This document shows positions 46,060 to 57,494 of a stretch of 64,000 nt of DNA, one piece after another. Each line of letters starts with the position of its first letter. The stretch's first letter is position 1. The stretch comes from Mermis nigrescens (taxonomy: Eukaryota; Nematoda; Enoplea; Mermithida; Mermithidae). Both the position numbers and the translations under genes were made by a program. Where the stretch lies: positions 558,001 to 622,000 of the forward strand of contig JAVLUZ010000508.1 of assembly GCA_036768485.1 (NCBI GenBank), written 5' to 3'. Below the pieces are notes generated by a model. The model had not been told where the DNA came from and did not search any database. It worked only from the letters and a program-made list of their open reading frames with translations.

Positions 46060-46420
46060 GGCTAGTGGCTAAAAGATTTAGAGTTGACAAATAAATACGT
46101 TCTATTTCTAGGTTGAAATTGTATCTTTTCAAGAAAGACAAGACAAGAAAATGTTTATTGTCCAGAAAAATACACAAAATTTGATAAAACATAAATACAT
46201 GATAAAATAGCGACTGTACAAAAAGGACATACAAAGATCACAAAAGTGATACAACTAGGTATTCCCCAAGTATAAATTTGTAAGATCAATCTTTAGGAGC
46301 TCTTTTTTGAACAAACAAACATTGGTGGAAGTGACTATTTGATCAGGTAAGGGGTTCCAAATTTTTCGGTATCGTTGCGAAAAATCGTTTAGGTGAGTTC
46401 CCGAAATCCCCCTCCCGAAA
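46060..46420 (-). pseudogene. Possible LINE 3' remnant
   Basis: The minus strand, read across frames, gives RYRKIWNPLPDQIV followed by a Lys/Leu-rich stretch, as at the C terminus of insect LINE polymerases (W..LP..IV....FK..L). Next comes 'caataaacattttcttgtct', a 3' end frequently seen in such elements. It is short and decayed. Confidence 0.4.
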
Positions 46421-47244
46421 TTCTGAGCTGTTAAATGTATGACTACGACCGAGAAAAATAAAGTCAGTTTTTTGAGGATTAAAACTACGCCAAAATTTCA
46501 AGCTAAAGAACATAAAATACGTCAAGACGCAATTTCCTGAAAAATCTGACTGAAATTTGTGCATTAATTTCAATAAATATTTTGAAATAATTTGCCGAAA
46601 TAATTAATTGATTATCTGTTGTAGACATTATTGGCGGATCAAAATAATAAAACTATTAAAATTCCTCGCTATCATATTCAGCTCTTCTTGCTCTACCGAA
46701 ATTAGATGTCAAACAAAATTCTACTACTCACAAAAATGTTAATATGCTTACTGTTTACCTATCTGTTGACAGGAAAGTGTTCTTAGTACAAACAAATAAA
46801 ACAAAACTGACATGACATGACAACATTATCTTTTAAAATCTGTCAGATAGATAAATAATTCTTTTCTTGGCTCGCTCGAGTGTTTTTAGTAAAATTTTAT
46901 TAGCCTGATTCTTAATTCAAGATTTCAAGCTCTTATTTCGCGTTTTTTTATTAATCTCACAGTTCTGCTTGCCATTCGCATATCTAGCCATTTAATTTAA
47001 ATTCGTACCTACTTACCTATATTACGTTCTGTTGTAATAAGTAAATTGCAATTGGCTTTGAATTTCAGACGGCCTGCTGAACGCAAAGCTTTGCTAGCTT
47101 ATCACCAACGCGAGATGCGCGACTCGATTTGCTTCCGTAGTCGCTAGATTCGTATTAACACTAATTGTATTTCAATGTGACTATTATTTTTGACGAGATG
47201 GACGTAAGCTGCATAGAGCTGTCAGCTTAAAACCTGCCCTTGTT
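46421..47244 (+). promoter_or_regulatory. EIF2AK3: Region upstream of PERK with two short upstream ORFs
   Basis: No gene is recognised. If transcribed as the 5' leader, it contains ATG-initiated mini-ORFs at 47115-47147 (11 codons with stop) and 47198-47230 (11 codons with stop). Neither overlaps the main start at 47245, and an in-frame TGA at 47191 excludes N-terminal extension in this exon. A possible leader acceptor 'gaatttcag' lies near 47070. Transcription start is not visible from sequence. Confidence 0.35.
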
Positions 47245-47438
47245 ATGTACATAAACTCTTGTGCCGCATTTGGCGCTTATCTGGCTTTTTTTATCTGCAT
47301 TCTGAAATACGCTAGATGTAGTTCTTCAGAAGGAGGAATAATTGCTCACGCAGAATCGCAGCCGGTAGACGTAAGCCTGCAAAATTGTGTAGCCAGTGGT
47401 GGTCCTCAAAGCTGTTGCCAACATTCCCATCTACCGCA
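47245..47438 (+). CDS. EIF2AK3: PERK exon 1 (signal peptide)
   Basis: First coding exon of PERK, the ER transmembrane kinase that phosphorylates eIF2alpha when unfolded proteins accumulate. ATG opens with MYINSCAAFGAYLAFFICIL, a hydrophobic signal peptide ending near a Cys at about residue 25. A variable Ser/Gln/Cys-rich stretch follows to residue 64. The exon ends in phase 2 at CTACCGCA|gtgagt, a strong donor; reading through would stop in the same codon. The two bases join the single base at the start of exon 2 to give Gln. All five junctions recognised here have matching phases (2,0,0,2,0). The identification rests on exons 2-6; exon 1 is assigned by phase and signal peptide. Confidence 0.8.
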
Positions 47439-47814
47439 GTGAGTAAACAAACTTGAAACTTTTAGTCTTCTATTGCAATTAATGAGAGCTTTATTGTCGT
47501 GCTATGCGTTTTTAAAGAGTTGTCAACACATTTGGGTGTGGTGGGGGCCTTGGGATCTGGACTCTCGTGTTCCCGCGAGAATCTGGCGGACCACCTCAAA
47601 AATCAAAATCGAAAAACTTTTAGTATTGAATTTTAGTGCTATTTTTGGTACTATTGCTCCATTGGACCTCCAGAATTTGGTCAATCGTCGCATAAACTTA
47701 GTTTTGCAGACAAATCAAGCATTGAAATCAACATCAGGATTCCTACCAACAGGCCCGTATCCACGATTTTATTTCGAGGGGACGAAAATTTTTGGGGTCA
47801 GATATCTCGAGAGC

Positions 47815-48266
47815 CATGGTTTTTTTTGTATTCGGTAAAGATTTTTTCCCGATGTACAAAGACTTTTGGGAACCGTCTTCGTATATACATGTACAAAGAT
47901 TTTTTGGAAAGACGAAAATTGCAAAAAAGGTTTGAAATTTGCAAAAATTTTCGGCGGAGTAATTGTGTGTTCTATATGTATATCTTTATAATCTCAGAAA
48001 TTGCATTTCAAAAGTAAAAATGTCAGATTTTTCGGCGCTTTGCGCTATTTTGAGACGATTATTAGTGATTTTTGCCATCAGAAAACATGAAATTAGCTAA
48101 AATACACTACCACCAAAGGTTGAACAACTCTGTTTTTACCACAGCGAAATCGCTACTCTACTATATTATAGTACCTACCCAGAAAATTTGTGTGTACAAA
48201 ATGTACAAAGACTTTAAGGGACCATCTTTGTACATGTACGAAGGACCTTGTACAAAAAAAACACTG
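47815..48266. mobile_element. TGTACAAAG-family element, nested
   Basis: Ends CATGGTTTTTTTTGTATTCGG and TACAAAAAAAACACTG. The interior is collinear with 18389-18829 ('ccgatgtacaaagactttt', 'ggcgctttgcgc', 'tgtgtacaaaatgtacaaag'). Flanking 8-mers TCGAGAGC and TTTTGAGC agree at only five positions, so the duplication is eroded or the border is approximate. Confidence 0.78.
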
Positions 48267-48529
48267 TTTTGAGCGTATCTGGGCAAGCTGTATACAATGG
48301 TGAAAAAATTCCAAAAAATTCTCAAAATTTTTTCACCTCATTGCATATTGTTGAACAGCAAATTTATCATTTATATAAGCTGTCTGCGCAACTGATTTCT
48401 CATCACTCAATCGACGAATTTTTTCGCATCTCTTGCCTTTGCATTTAATTATTGTGCTTTACAGAGAAAAACAATACAGATAATAAATATGATTTGCTCG
48501 AAGCGCTGAAAAATTCGACATATTCTGCA

Positions 48530-48810
48530 TGTCGAGCTCAAATTTGAGCGGTTTTGAGTGGGCTGGAAGACAAAAAACATATATAAACATACAATAAATC
48601 CGGCGCAAAGCGACGGAAAAATTTCATGTTTTCCATTTTATAACTCAAATATGAGCTGTTTTGAGTGAGCTAGAAGGCAAAAACTATATATAGTTGAACC
48701 GCCGGGAAAAAATCACATGCTTTCTATGACTAACTCAAATTTGAGCGATTTTTAGTGGTTTAGATGACAAAACTATACATAAGCCATAAATTCGGCTCGT
48801 AGCGCCGAAA
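48530..48810. repeat. About 110-bp tandem repeat, 3 copies
   Basis: Units contain 'ctcaaatttgagcggttttg', then a 'ggctggaagacaaaa' part and a 'aataaatccggcgcaaagcg' part, the last followed by 'tttcatg'. The inverted complement of the same unit forms the array at 61411-61750. Confidence 0.75.
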
Positions 48811-49364
48811 ATTTTCAATTAAGTAGCTTACAAGTACGCTAAAATCCTGTGTTGGCGCTGTTTCAGATGCACTTCGCTAATTTTCTATTTTTTCTTTGGA
48901 GGACTTTTGGGAGAAACAAAAGTTTTTTCCATTTCGGGGGGGGGGCAGCGGCCCCGCTCCCCCTGAATACGGGCCTGCGTACCAATTAATGATAGATACT
49001 AGTAGTTTGCATGAAAGAACGACATGTATTTAAGCCAGATGCTTACAAAATTCATTAGCCTGCTTCGAAAAATCGTTCTGTTTCAAAAATCCGTCATACA
49101 ATGATGATTTTATTTTATTACCTATATTAAATTAGCAGCAAGTAGCAAATTTATTAACCGGAAAAATCGCTATAAAGATATGAACTTACTTAGGTTTCGT
49201 TCGACTCTTATCATCAATGAGGAAGAGTAGAGTAGCTCGAGTAAGCTAGGTGCCCTTGGATTTATTCCTTGTCAGTTCTAATTTATGGACATCATCATTC
49301 ATCAGTCTTCATATCCGTAATATCAATAAACAGCAAAATGTCTGCCCGGTTTTTTTGCTTTCAG

Positions 49365-49497
49365 AAGCGACATACTGCTAGTTAGTACACTAGATGGTCT
49401 TATAACTGCCCTGAATGTGGCACAGGGTGGAGAAATTATGTGGTCCATCGAAACAGACTCGCACCCGCTTTTCAGTTCAACAATCGGCGGTCTACAG
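49365..49497 (+). CDS. EIF2AK3: PERK exon 2 (start of luminal sensor domain)
   Basis: Acceptor 'tttgctttcag'. After one base it reads SDILLVSTLDGLITALNVAQ, then GGEIMWSIETDSHPLFSSTI and GGLQ. This is the first beta-propeller-like blade of the PERK/IRE1 luminal domain: V.STLDG.I.ALD...G...W....G..L.SS is the family pattern, with PERK the closer fit. It ends in phase 0 at CTACAG|gtgcac. Residues 66-109 of the predicted protein. Confidence 0.92.
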
Positions 49498-49931
49498 GTG
49501 CACGTTTTTTGCTACATCCTAGGTTTTTAGGGATAATACCTTGCCTCCATTACGGGATATATACAGGCCTGTAGGGAGGGGAGGGTAGGGGGCATCCCTC
49601 CCCCGAAACCAAAATTTTTTTAAAAACAACAAAGGGGGAGTAAGGGGAAAAATAAGATTTCGAGAAATGTCATTTATTTCTTGAAAAATCACAAATTTTA
49701 TCACTGGATATGACGTATCTGGTTGGAGGCAGCTGAAGAACGATCTCTTTTTTAGGCCCACCTATCTATTGTTCCTTGTACGAACTTTATCTAATAGTGT
49801 GTGCGCCAGTCTCTTTTCACCATTTGTATTTCAGGACGCCGTTTTAGGGAGAAAAACACGTCACTAAAGCGATTTCTTTTTTCCTTCGTTGACGTTTTTA
49901 AACAGTTGAGTAAACTTTGACGTATTTCAGG

Positions 49932-50686
49932 CAGTGTTTTTTTGTATTCGGCAAAGATTTTTCTCGATGTACAAAGACTTTTTGGGATCGTCTTTGTACA
50001 CGTACAAAGATTTTTTCGGGAAGACAAAAATTGCAAAAAGGTCTGAAATTCGCAAAATTTTCGGCACTTCGCGCCGAAGTGAGTAATTGTGTGTTCTTTG
50101 GCAGAAATTGCATTTCTAAAGGAAAAATGTCAAATTTTTCGGCTCTTCGCGCCGTTTTAAGGCGATTCTTAGTGATTTTTGCCCTTAGAGACCCAGAAAT
50201 CAGCTAAAATATATATACACTACCAAAAGTCGAACAACTGTTTTTACCACACTAAAATCGCTAGTATACCATATTATATGTAGTACCTAAAAATTGGTGT
50301 GTACGAAATGTACAAAGATTTTTGGGAAGACAAAAACTGTAAAAAGGTGTAAAATTTCCAAAAATTTTCAGCGCTTCGCGCCGAAATGAGTAATTGTTAG
50401 TCCTATATATCTTTAATATGGCAGGATTTGCATTAAGTATGGAAAAATGTCAAATTTTTCGGCGCTTCTGCTCCGTTTGGAGACAATTTTTAGTGATTTT
50501 TGGCGTGAAAGACCCTTAAATTAGCTAAAATACACTACCAAAGATCGAAAACCCTGTTTTATCACACTAAAATCGCTACTGTACTATATTATAGTACACA
50601 AAAATTTGCATGTACAAAATGTACAAAGACTTTTGAGGACCATCTTTGTACCTGCACAAACGGACCTTGTACGAAAGAAAACACCG
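49932..50686. mobile_element. TGTACAAAG-family hAT-like element with perfect target duplication
   Basis: Ends CAGTGTTTTTTTGTATTCGG and GAAAGAAAACACCG. Perfect 8-bp ATTTCAGG lies at 49924-49931 and 50687-50694. The 755 bp include a partial internal duplication: the block with 'gaagacaaaa', 'cttcgcgccgaa' and 'gtgtacgaaatgtacaaag' occurs twice. No ORF of note. CAGTG termini and 8-bp duplications are the usual marks of hAT elements. Confidence 0.92.
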
Positions 50687-51239
50687 ATTTCAGGTACTTT
50701 AAGCTAATCATCGTGATACTATTTCCTTAAAATCAAAAAGTACAAAGTACACAGTTTTGAACTCATTTTATCATGCAAGAAATATAGCGTATCAAGATAC
50801 ACCAGATTTCTGATTACTAAAAAAGGCGGACTGAACAGAAAAAGCGTAAAATGATGCCGTTTTGGTTTTTTTGATACATTTTTTGGCCTGATTAATATCC
50901 ATATTCTAGTGAATTTGCTGCAAATTTCAGTGTTACAATTTTTACTCAGATACTCTCTGGTGCGTTGGCTTCCGGGGCTCTATATAGTAAATTCTAAGTT
51001 TTCTCAATAATATAAATTCAAATGCATAAAATAATTTTATATTCCTAAGCAGATAATTTTAAAACTGGATTTGTCTCCTGCCCCTGAATTATTTTCCGCG
51101 AAGTGCAAGAAAATTTGTGAATTTTAGGCGGAAGGACATTTAGAAGCTTGATACTGCTCGATATTCCATATTTATAGAGTTTAATGCGTAGCATCGAAGC
51201 TTTTTAAAAGTTATGCATGGAATGAAAATAGATTAAAAG

Positions 51240-52393
51240 TAGTGATGTCCTGAGCACGGGCACTGGCACTGGGCCGGTGCTAGGCTAGTACCGGGGCCGG
51301 TGCTGAATGAAAGAAAAAATAAATACATTAATAATTACTTGGAGCTCGTTAATCACCATTGTGGCAAAAAAGGACACGAAAAAGGTTGCATTTTGTTAAT
51401 AAAGGCTTTTGATTAGGACACTGGAGCGTTGTGGACGAAACTTCATGACAAGATAATCTCTAAGTTTTTTTTAAAAATGAATCATTTGTTCAATGAATCA
51501 TGTCATATTCAAAACATTATCAACTGGCAAGGAGAGGAGATAGTAATGAACAAAGATGATCAAAAATAAATACATTAATATACGGGAATGGTAAGTTCTT
51601 TTAATATGAGTACTACAAAGTATTTTTTAATTTTATTTCATAAAATCCGTATTTTTTTCCAAAGCAGGAGGCCGCAAAAGGTTGACATCTAGAATTTCGG
51701 AATACACTACTCGCCCTGAATGTTTATGCTTCAATAAGCTTCTAGAGCTTGTTAGGGTTATATCTTTAACACGTCGGTCCTATTTCCGTCCACGCACGAC
51801 AGACGTGTTAAACATATAAGCCTTAACAAGCTCTATCATCCTATGGAGCATATTAAAACGTAAACATTTGTGGCAAGCACTGTATTTTAATGCAAAACAT
51901 TTTCCGCAGATTTTTCTATAAAAAAAGCTCATGCGTACTTGTAAGTAGACCTCTGAGACTCTTATGCATTACTACGATATCCCACATTTGCTTTCAAAGA
52001 CTTTTAAAATGCGAAATAAAAAAATCTAAATACAAGTATCTAACTTCAAAAAGCTCTTGTGGCTGTAATCTCGTTTGTTTCTTACAAGTTGGTATGTATA
52101 CGTCAGGTACAACTAATTTCGAATTAAAGTCAAATTTAGATTTGACTATGGCAGTCAAGTGCTGCACAAGCCACTCATGATTTCGCTACATTTAAAGTCA
52201 ATAAAAGCAATATCTATAAATTAAAAATAATTAAGAAATATTTACAAACTAACCAAACGAAATTGTGTTACATTTGTGTCTAGCATAAAAGTGAAAATTT
52301 ATCTTTCTTGAAGAAGCCTAGTATATTATATAATTCGCTAATCTGGCACCGGCACCAGCACCAGTAAAAAAAGCGGCACTATGACATCACTAA
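51240..52393. mobile_element. TAGTGATGTC-ended element with GC-rich subterminal repeats
   Basis: Ends TAGTGATGTCCTGAGCAC and GTGCCGCTTTTTTTACTGG/GATGTCATAGTGCC (complement of the right end) are inverted repeats. Beside them, 'ggcactgggccggtgct' on the left answers 'ggcaccggcaccagcacc' on the right. The flanking 8-mers agree poorly (attaaaag/aataaaga). A long stem lies inside at 51733-51832. Frames of up to 96 codons have no recognisable product. Confidence 0.6.
51733..51832. repeat. Imperfect inverted repeat, arms about 33 bp
   Basis: 'tagagcttgttagggttata' with 'tctttaacacgtc' pairs with 'gacgtgttaaacatataagc' and 'cttaacaagctct' across a 30-bp loop. It lies at the centre of the 51240-52393 element and weaker pairing continues outward ('aaatgttta' type). 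Confidence 0.75.
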
Positions 52394-52514
52394 ATAAAGA
52401 TATGCTGAAATAGCTATTGCTGCTCTTGAAATCGTTTTAACTTATTTCTTGAGCAAAATATGACTTCCAATCTGCCAATAAAGTAAATAAATGATATTAA
52501 TAAGTATTATCAGG

Positions 52515-52904
52515 CACACATGGGCAATGCCCCATATCGGCCCATCACCAGGACGGGCCGAACCAAAGGTTGGACGGGGCGAAGGGGAAACTTGGACGGG
52601 GCTATGTTTTGTACAGGGAAAAAATTTTTGTAGATAATTTAAGGAAATGCTAGATACAGTATATCATGACCAGTTTGCAAAACATGCACAGGAACCATCT
52701 TATTACACTGTTCGACACCTTTTTCATGGATGGACCCACCAATTTTCAGTTACTGACCCACTGATTAAGCTAAATGACCCACATTTTTCAGGCTTGGATC
52801 CACCTTTTTTCAGAGACAGACCCACCTTTTCAGTGTCTAGGGACCCACCCACCCTTTTGGCTGGAAGTTGGACGGGGCCAAATTTCGGCCATTGCCCAGG
52901 TATG
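52515..52904. mobile_element. 390-bp element with CACACATGGGCA ends
   Basis: Ends CACACATGGGCAATGCCCC and GGCCATTGCCCAGGTATG, flanked by a perfect 8-bp TTATCAGG (52507-52514 and 52905-52912). Subterminal 'ttggacggggc' occurs on both sides and the centre repeats 'gacccacc' several times. The terminal sequence is related to the CATACGTGGGCA MITEs. Confidence 0.9.
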
Positions 52905-53386
52905 TTATCAGGTGCGAAGCGCTTGGAAAATTTGAGAAATTAATATTATTTGCGGTCAAAAATTATTGCTAATTACTACCATGCTCGATTTATACCACTT
53001 TTTTCCTTTTCTTTATATTTAATTTTTTCATTCATTCATTTATTTATTTTCCGATATTTTCTCTAATGTTTTTCGCCTTTTTTATGCTTTTTTTTGTCGA
53101 ATTGATAACTTCCCGCAACTATCCGAAGAGAAGCAATGCTTGTAAGTATATGTGGTGCGGAGCACCATAAATTTTCGATAGTTCTATTCTTTTATGTTTG
53201 ATTTTGTTTGTATAATAATAAATACAGAAAATTTTATTTGCCTAAAAGTTTTATCTGTTGAAAATTGAAATAGGCAAAAGGTGAGTTTTGTTAAATTGCT
53301 CAAAATTTTAGTATCTTTATGCTGTGAAACACCAAAAACATGATTAGTTTTTCTGCTGAAAAGTCTGGAAAAAATTACAGGATGAA

Positions 53387-55250
53387 TGGTGGATTAATTG
53401 GTTGATTGGTTGATTGTTCCAATGGTTGACTGATTGATTGATTGATTGGTTGGTTAGTTTGTTGGCCGAATGGTTGGTTGATTGGTCGGTTATATGGTTA
53501 GTTGATCTAATGATTCGTCATTTGGTCGTTGGGCATCAAATCGGTTGGCTTGTCAGTTGGTCAGCAGACTAATTGGTTGCTTTGCTAATGGCCTGAGTGG
53601 TTAGTTTGTGAGTCGGTTGGTCAGTCAGTGACATATTAATTGGTTTTTTGGTTGGATAGTTGTTTGACCAGTTTGGTTGGATGTTGGTTGGTTGGCCGGT
53701 TGTTCGTTTAGCTGGCTAGTTGGTTTGTTGATAGGCCTGTCGTTTTATTATTTGGTTGGCCATTTGGTTGGTAGGTTGTCTGTTGGTTGGTTGGTTGGTT
53801 GGTCCATTGGTCGCTTAGTCTGTTAATCAGCCGGTTAGTTGGCTGGTCAGTTGGCTGTCCAGTTGGCTGGCTGGTTGACTGTTTGATTGGTTGGTTGGCT
53901 AGTTGGTTGGTTGGTTGGTTGGTTGGTCGGTTTGTTGGCCGGTTAGTTTGTTGGTTGGTCGGTTGATTGGTTGGCTTTGTAGTTGGTTGGTTGGCTGGTT
54001 CGTTGTTAATTGCATACACATAACAACTCAAAATTGGGGCAGGGGGTGTCTCGGCCATTTTTAGAGGGGAGGTGAATGACTTTAAAGTTTTGGTCAAAAA
54101 ACGGCCAAAAAACGCCTAGAAAAACACAAAATTCGATTTTTCCTAAAATGGGGGCCAATAATGTTCTGGCTTTGGGGGATGGGGATGGAGGACGCCAGGC
54201 TTTGGGTGGGAGGATCCACCCACCCCTGTTACATATATGGTTGATTGGTTAGTTGGTTGCTTCGATGGCCGTTTGGTTGGTTGTTTAGTTGGTCTGTTAG
54301 TTGGTTGATTGGCTAGTTAGTTGGTTGCTTGACTGGTTGGTTGGCTACTTAATTGGCTATTTGGTTAACTAGTTGGTTGGCTAGTTGGTTGGCTAGTTGG
54401 TTGGCTACTTGGTTGGCTGGTTGGTTGGTTGGTTGGTTGGTTGGTTGGTTGGCTGGTTGGTTGGTTGGCTGGTTGGTTGGTTGGTTGGCCAGTTAGTTAC
54501 TTGGTTGATTGGTTGGTTGGCCAGTTGGCTGACTGGGTGGTTGGCCGGGTGGTTGGCCGGTTGGTTGACCGGGTTGTTGGCCGGGTGGTTGGCCGGTGGT
54601 TGGCCGGTTGGTTGACCGGTTGGTTTGCCATTTGGTTGGTTGGTTTGTTAGTTGATTGGTTAGTTGGTTGGTTAGTTGGTTGGTTAGTTGGTTGGTCGGT
54701 CGGTTGGTTGATTGGTTGGTTGGTTGGTTAATGGTTGGTTAATTGGTTGGTTGGTTGGTTGGTTGATTGGTTGGTTGGTTGGTTGGTTGGTTGGTTGGTT
54801 GGTTGGTTGGTTGGTTGGTTGGTTGGTTGGTTAGTTAGTTGCTTGGTGGGTTGGTTCGTTGGTTGGTTGGTTGCAGGGGTGGATTAGGGGGGGCCGCCCC
54901 CCAATGGCCCAAAATAGTGTGCAAAATTAAGGATTTTTGAGCAATTTTTAGCGATTTTCTGGTTAAAACGGCTAATTTTTCCGCCCAAGTCAGGGTTCCG
55001 CCCCCTCAGGGGTACCGCCCCCTCTTAGGAAAATCCTGGATCCACCACTGGTTGGTTGGTTGGTCGGTTCATTGGTTGGTTGACTGGCTGGCTGTTTGGT
55101 TGGCCAGTTAGTTTTTTGGTTGTTGTTTGGTTGGCCTGTCGGTTGGTTGGTTGGCCACTTAGTTGGTTGCTTAGTCGGTTAACTAGTTGGTTGGTTGGCC
55201 GGTTGGTTGGTTAGACTGTTAGTTGGTTGATTGGTTGGATGACTGATTGA
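53387..55250. repeat. TTGG-rich minisatellite, about 1.9 kb
   Basis: Long runs of GGTT and GGTTGGTTGATT-type units, purest at 54420-54480 and 54720-54840. It is interrupted by unrelated sequence at 54010-54235 and by an element at 54874-55050. The apparent proteins made of LVGW or PTNQ repeats on the two strands are translations of this repeat. Confidence 0.93.
54874..55050. mobile_element. 177-bp GGCGGAT-type MITE inside the TTGG array
   Basis: Ends CAGGGGTGGATTAGGG and CCTGGATCCACCACTG. GTTGGTTG on both sides is a possible 8-bp duplication, but cannot be told from the array itself. It matches 62551-62732 closely through 'aaaacggctaatttttccgc' and 'ggggtaccgccccct'. Confidence 0.85.
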
Positions 55251-56437
55251 GCTAATGTCAACATAATCTATTTACATGTTTTTGTACTTTTGCGTTGGTA
55301 CTTGCTGAGTTTGCCTTGTTTTATAACAAAAAATTCAGGTGATACTCGCGATCTTACCAGGTGATACCCAGTGGCCTTCAGGTGATACCCAGTTGCCTTC
55401 AGGTGATACTGGGTTGAAATGGGTCAAACCCATTGTCCAGGTGCGTAGGGGATCAAATTGCATAAGTTTGATATTTTTACTATGATTACCTACATAATTA
55501 TTATATAATTACGTACGCGCTTCAAGTTTTGGACCATGCTCTTATTCAGAAATAGAAGCAAAAAATTTTCAAGAAAATTCTAGTGAAATTGAATAGAATG
55601 TGGTCGAAAATGACTAATGATTTGGCACGGAACGCCTGAAAAATCGGTGTTTTTGAAGTGAAAAATCGCTAAGAAGGCTAAATACAAGGCAAGTATTCTA
55701 CGCCCTTAATTCACGATCTTCAAAAAAGGTCGTCTAAAAACGCTCTGGTCTTTTGCGTCAGCGATTATTTAGCCATGACGATTGTTTTTGACGCTAAGTG
55801 TCAACTAGCCATTGTCGACTATATTTTAGAATATCTTGAATTTTATCGAATTCTCCTCGAAAATTATTCTTTTTTATCAGTCTAGGAAGAAAAGGGGGTA
55901 AAGGTAAAATCCGGTACTGGGACCGGAACCGGATTCAGGACAAATGGGTAAAATCTGGAACCGGACTCAGGACAAATGCGTAAAATCCAGTCAATCAGGA
56001 CAATGAAAAGATCAGGACAATGTATTAGATATGTATGGTCGGACTGGCCGGGACAAACTGGGTAAAATCCGGACAATCAGTCAGGTCAATGACAAAATCA
56101 GGACAATGACAAAATCAGGACAATGTATTAGAATATGTAGGGTCGGACTGGCCGGGACGGGACAAATTGATTTAAATCCGGACAATCAATCAGGATAATG
56201 ACGAAATCAGTACAATGGGAGTGGGGTAGTTTCGGTTGTTAACCCTCATCAGGTCCCTCTTTGGGCACCCTCGTCTAGTTCCGGAAATACCCCACTCCCA
56301 TTGTACTGATTTCGTCATTGTCCTGATTGATTGTCCGGATTTTACCCAATTTGTCCCATCCCGGCCAGTCCGACCCTACATATCTATTACATTGTCCTGA
56401 TCTTTCCATTGTCCGGATTTTACCCATTTGTCCTGAG

Positions 56438-57301
56438 CAGTGTTTTTTTTGTACAAGGTCCGCTGGTACATGTACAAAGATGGTCCCTAAAAGTCTTTGT
56501 ACATTTCGTACACACAAATTTTTGGGTACTATAATATGCAAATGTATTTTTGGTCTATTGGCAGTCACATGAAATAATAATAATGCTTTATTCAAACCCG
56601 TAGGTACAATACAATGTTAAGAATGATACGCAACGTTTCGACAGTTAACCTAACGTCGTCGTCAGGCTCTTACAGAATATAAGACGTTGTGGGCACCAGG
56701 AATTGAATTTTTTGTTGTTGAAAATTTTCAATTCCTGGTGCCCACAACGTCTTATATTCTGTAAGAGCCTGACGACGACGGTAGGTTAACTGTCGAAACG
56801 TTGCGTATTATTCTTAACATTGTATTGTGCCTACGGGTTTGAATAAAGCATCATTATTATTTTATGTATGTGACTGCCAATAGGCCAAAAAATATACTTT
56901 CTTTGGATATGAACCAGTCACAAACATTTAGAAGTCAGTTACTATAATATGGTACAGTAGCGATTTTAGTGTGGTGAAAATAGAGTTGTTCGACCTTTGG
57001 TTACGCATTTTAGCAATTTCTAGGTTTCTGAGGGCAAAAATCAGTAATAATCGTCTCAAAACGGCGCGAAGCGTCAAAAAATTTGGCATTTTTCCTTTCA
57101 GAATGCAATTTCTGAAATTACATATAAAGATAAATAGAACACACAATTGCTCATTTCTGCGCGGAGCGCCGAGAATTTTGCAAATTTCGAACCTTTTTTT
57201 GCAGTTTTTGTCTTCCAAAAAATCTTTGTACATGTACAAAGACGGTTACCAAAAGTCTTTGTACATCGCGAAAAATGTTTGCCGAATACAAAAAAACCGT
57301 G
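56438..57301. mobile_element. TGTACAAAG-family element inserted in the foldback arm
   Basis: Ends CAGTGTTTTTTTTGTACAAGG and ATACAAAAAAACCGTG, with a perfect 8-bp GTCCTGAG at 56430-56437 and 57302-57309. Its orientation is opposite to 49932-50686. It contains the hairpin at 56541-56898, absent from the other family members, so three insertion events are stacked here. Confidence 0.9.
56541..56898. mobile_element. Long near-perfect hairpin (palindromic element)
   Basis: Arms of about 165 bp pair almost throughout: 'ggtctattggcagtcacat' with 'atgtgactgccaataggcc', 'ctttattcaaacccgtaggt' with 'gcctacgggtttgaataaag', and 'caccaggaattgaa' with 'ttcaattcctggtg'. The loop is about 20 bp. Direct repeats flanking it are not clear. 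It could be a terminal-inverted-repeat hairpin element or an inverted duplication of one short repeat. Confidence 0.85.
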
Positions 57302-57494
57302 GTCCTGAGTCCAGTTCCGGTTCCGGATTTTACCCACACCCAAAAAAGAATCGTAAGAAACTCCAAAAGCGACGTTTTTGACGCCTATCGACGTTTTTGT
57401 ACCCATAAGAGGCATTTGGTTTCATCCTCAGAATGACCACTTTGAGCATGCAAAAGCGTAATACGGGTTATATCGCGAACACTTTTAATTACAG

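Larger units (their letters stand above)
47750..48977. mobile_element. CAGGCCCGTAT-ended hAT-like element, interrupted
   Basis: Inverted ends CAGGCCCGTATCCACG and CCTGAATACGGGCCTG, flanked by CCTACCAA (47742-47749) and CGTACCAA (48978-48985), 7 of 8 identical. It carries the nested element 47815-48266 and, at 48530-48810, three units of a roughly 110-bp repeat. That repeat's sister array, inverted, is at 61411-61750. No protein. Confidence 0.82.
47439..49364 (+). other. EIF2AK3: PERK intron 1
   Basis: From gtgagt to 'tttttttgctttcag'. Mostly the element at 47750-48977 with another nested in it; otherwise no features seen. Confidence 0.85.
55898..57340. mobile_element. Foldback element (CCGGAACC-arm family), interrupted
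   Basis: The left arm (55898-56215) and right arm (56285-56437, continuing 57302-57340) carry the same blocks as 14548-15462: 'ggtaaaatccgg', 'aggacaatgtattagatatg', 'gggtcggactggccgggac'. The central 'catcaggtccctctttgggc' and 'agttccggaaatacccc' also match that copy. The right arm is split by an insertion with an exact 8-bp duplication. Confidence 0.8.
49498..57494 (+). other. EIF2AK3: PERK intron 2
   Basis: An 8-kb intron from gtgcac to 'cttttaattacag', packed with repeats: elements at 49932-50686, 51240-52393 and 52515-52904, the TTGG array at 53387-55250 and the split foldback at 55898-57340. The gaps (49500-49930, 50695-51240, 52920-53386, 55250-55890) show no exons. At 55317-55445 is a small cluster of 'aggtgatacccagt' repeats. 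Confidence 0.8.

Noticed and set aside
53708..54731. LVGW- and PTNQ-repeat proteins up to 129 codons
   Set aside because: Translations of the TTGG array; similar frames exist on both strands.
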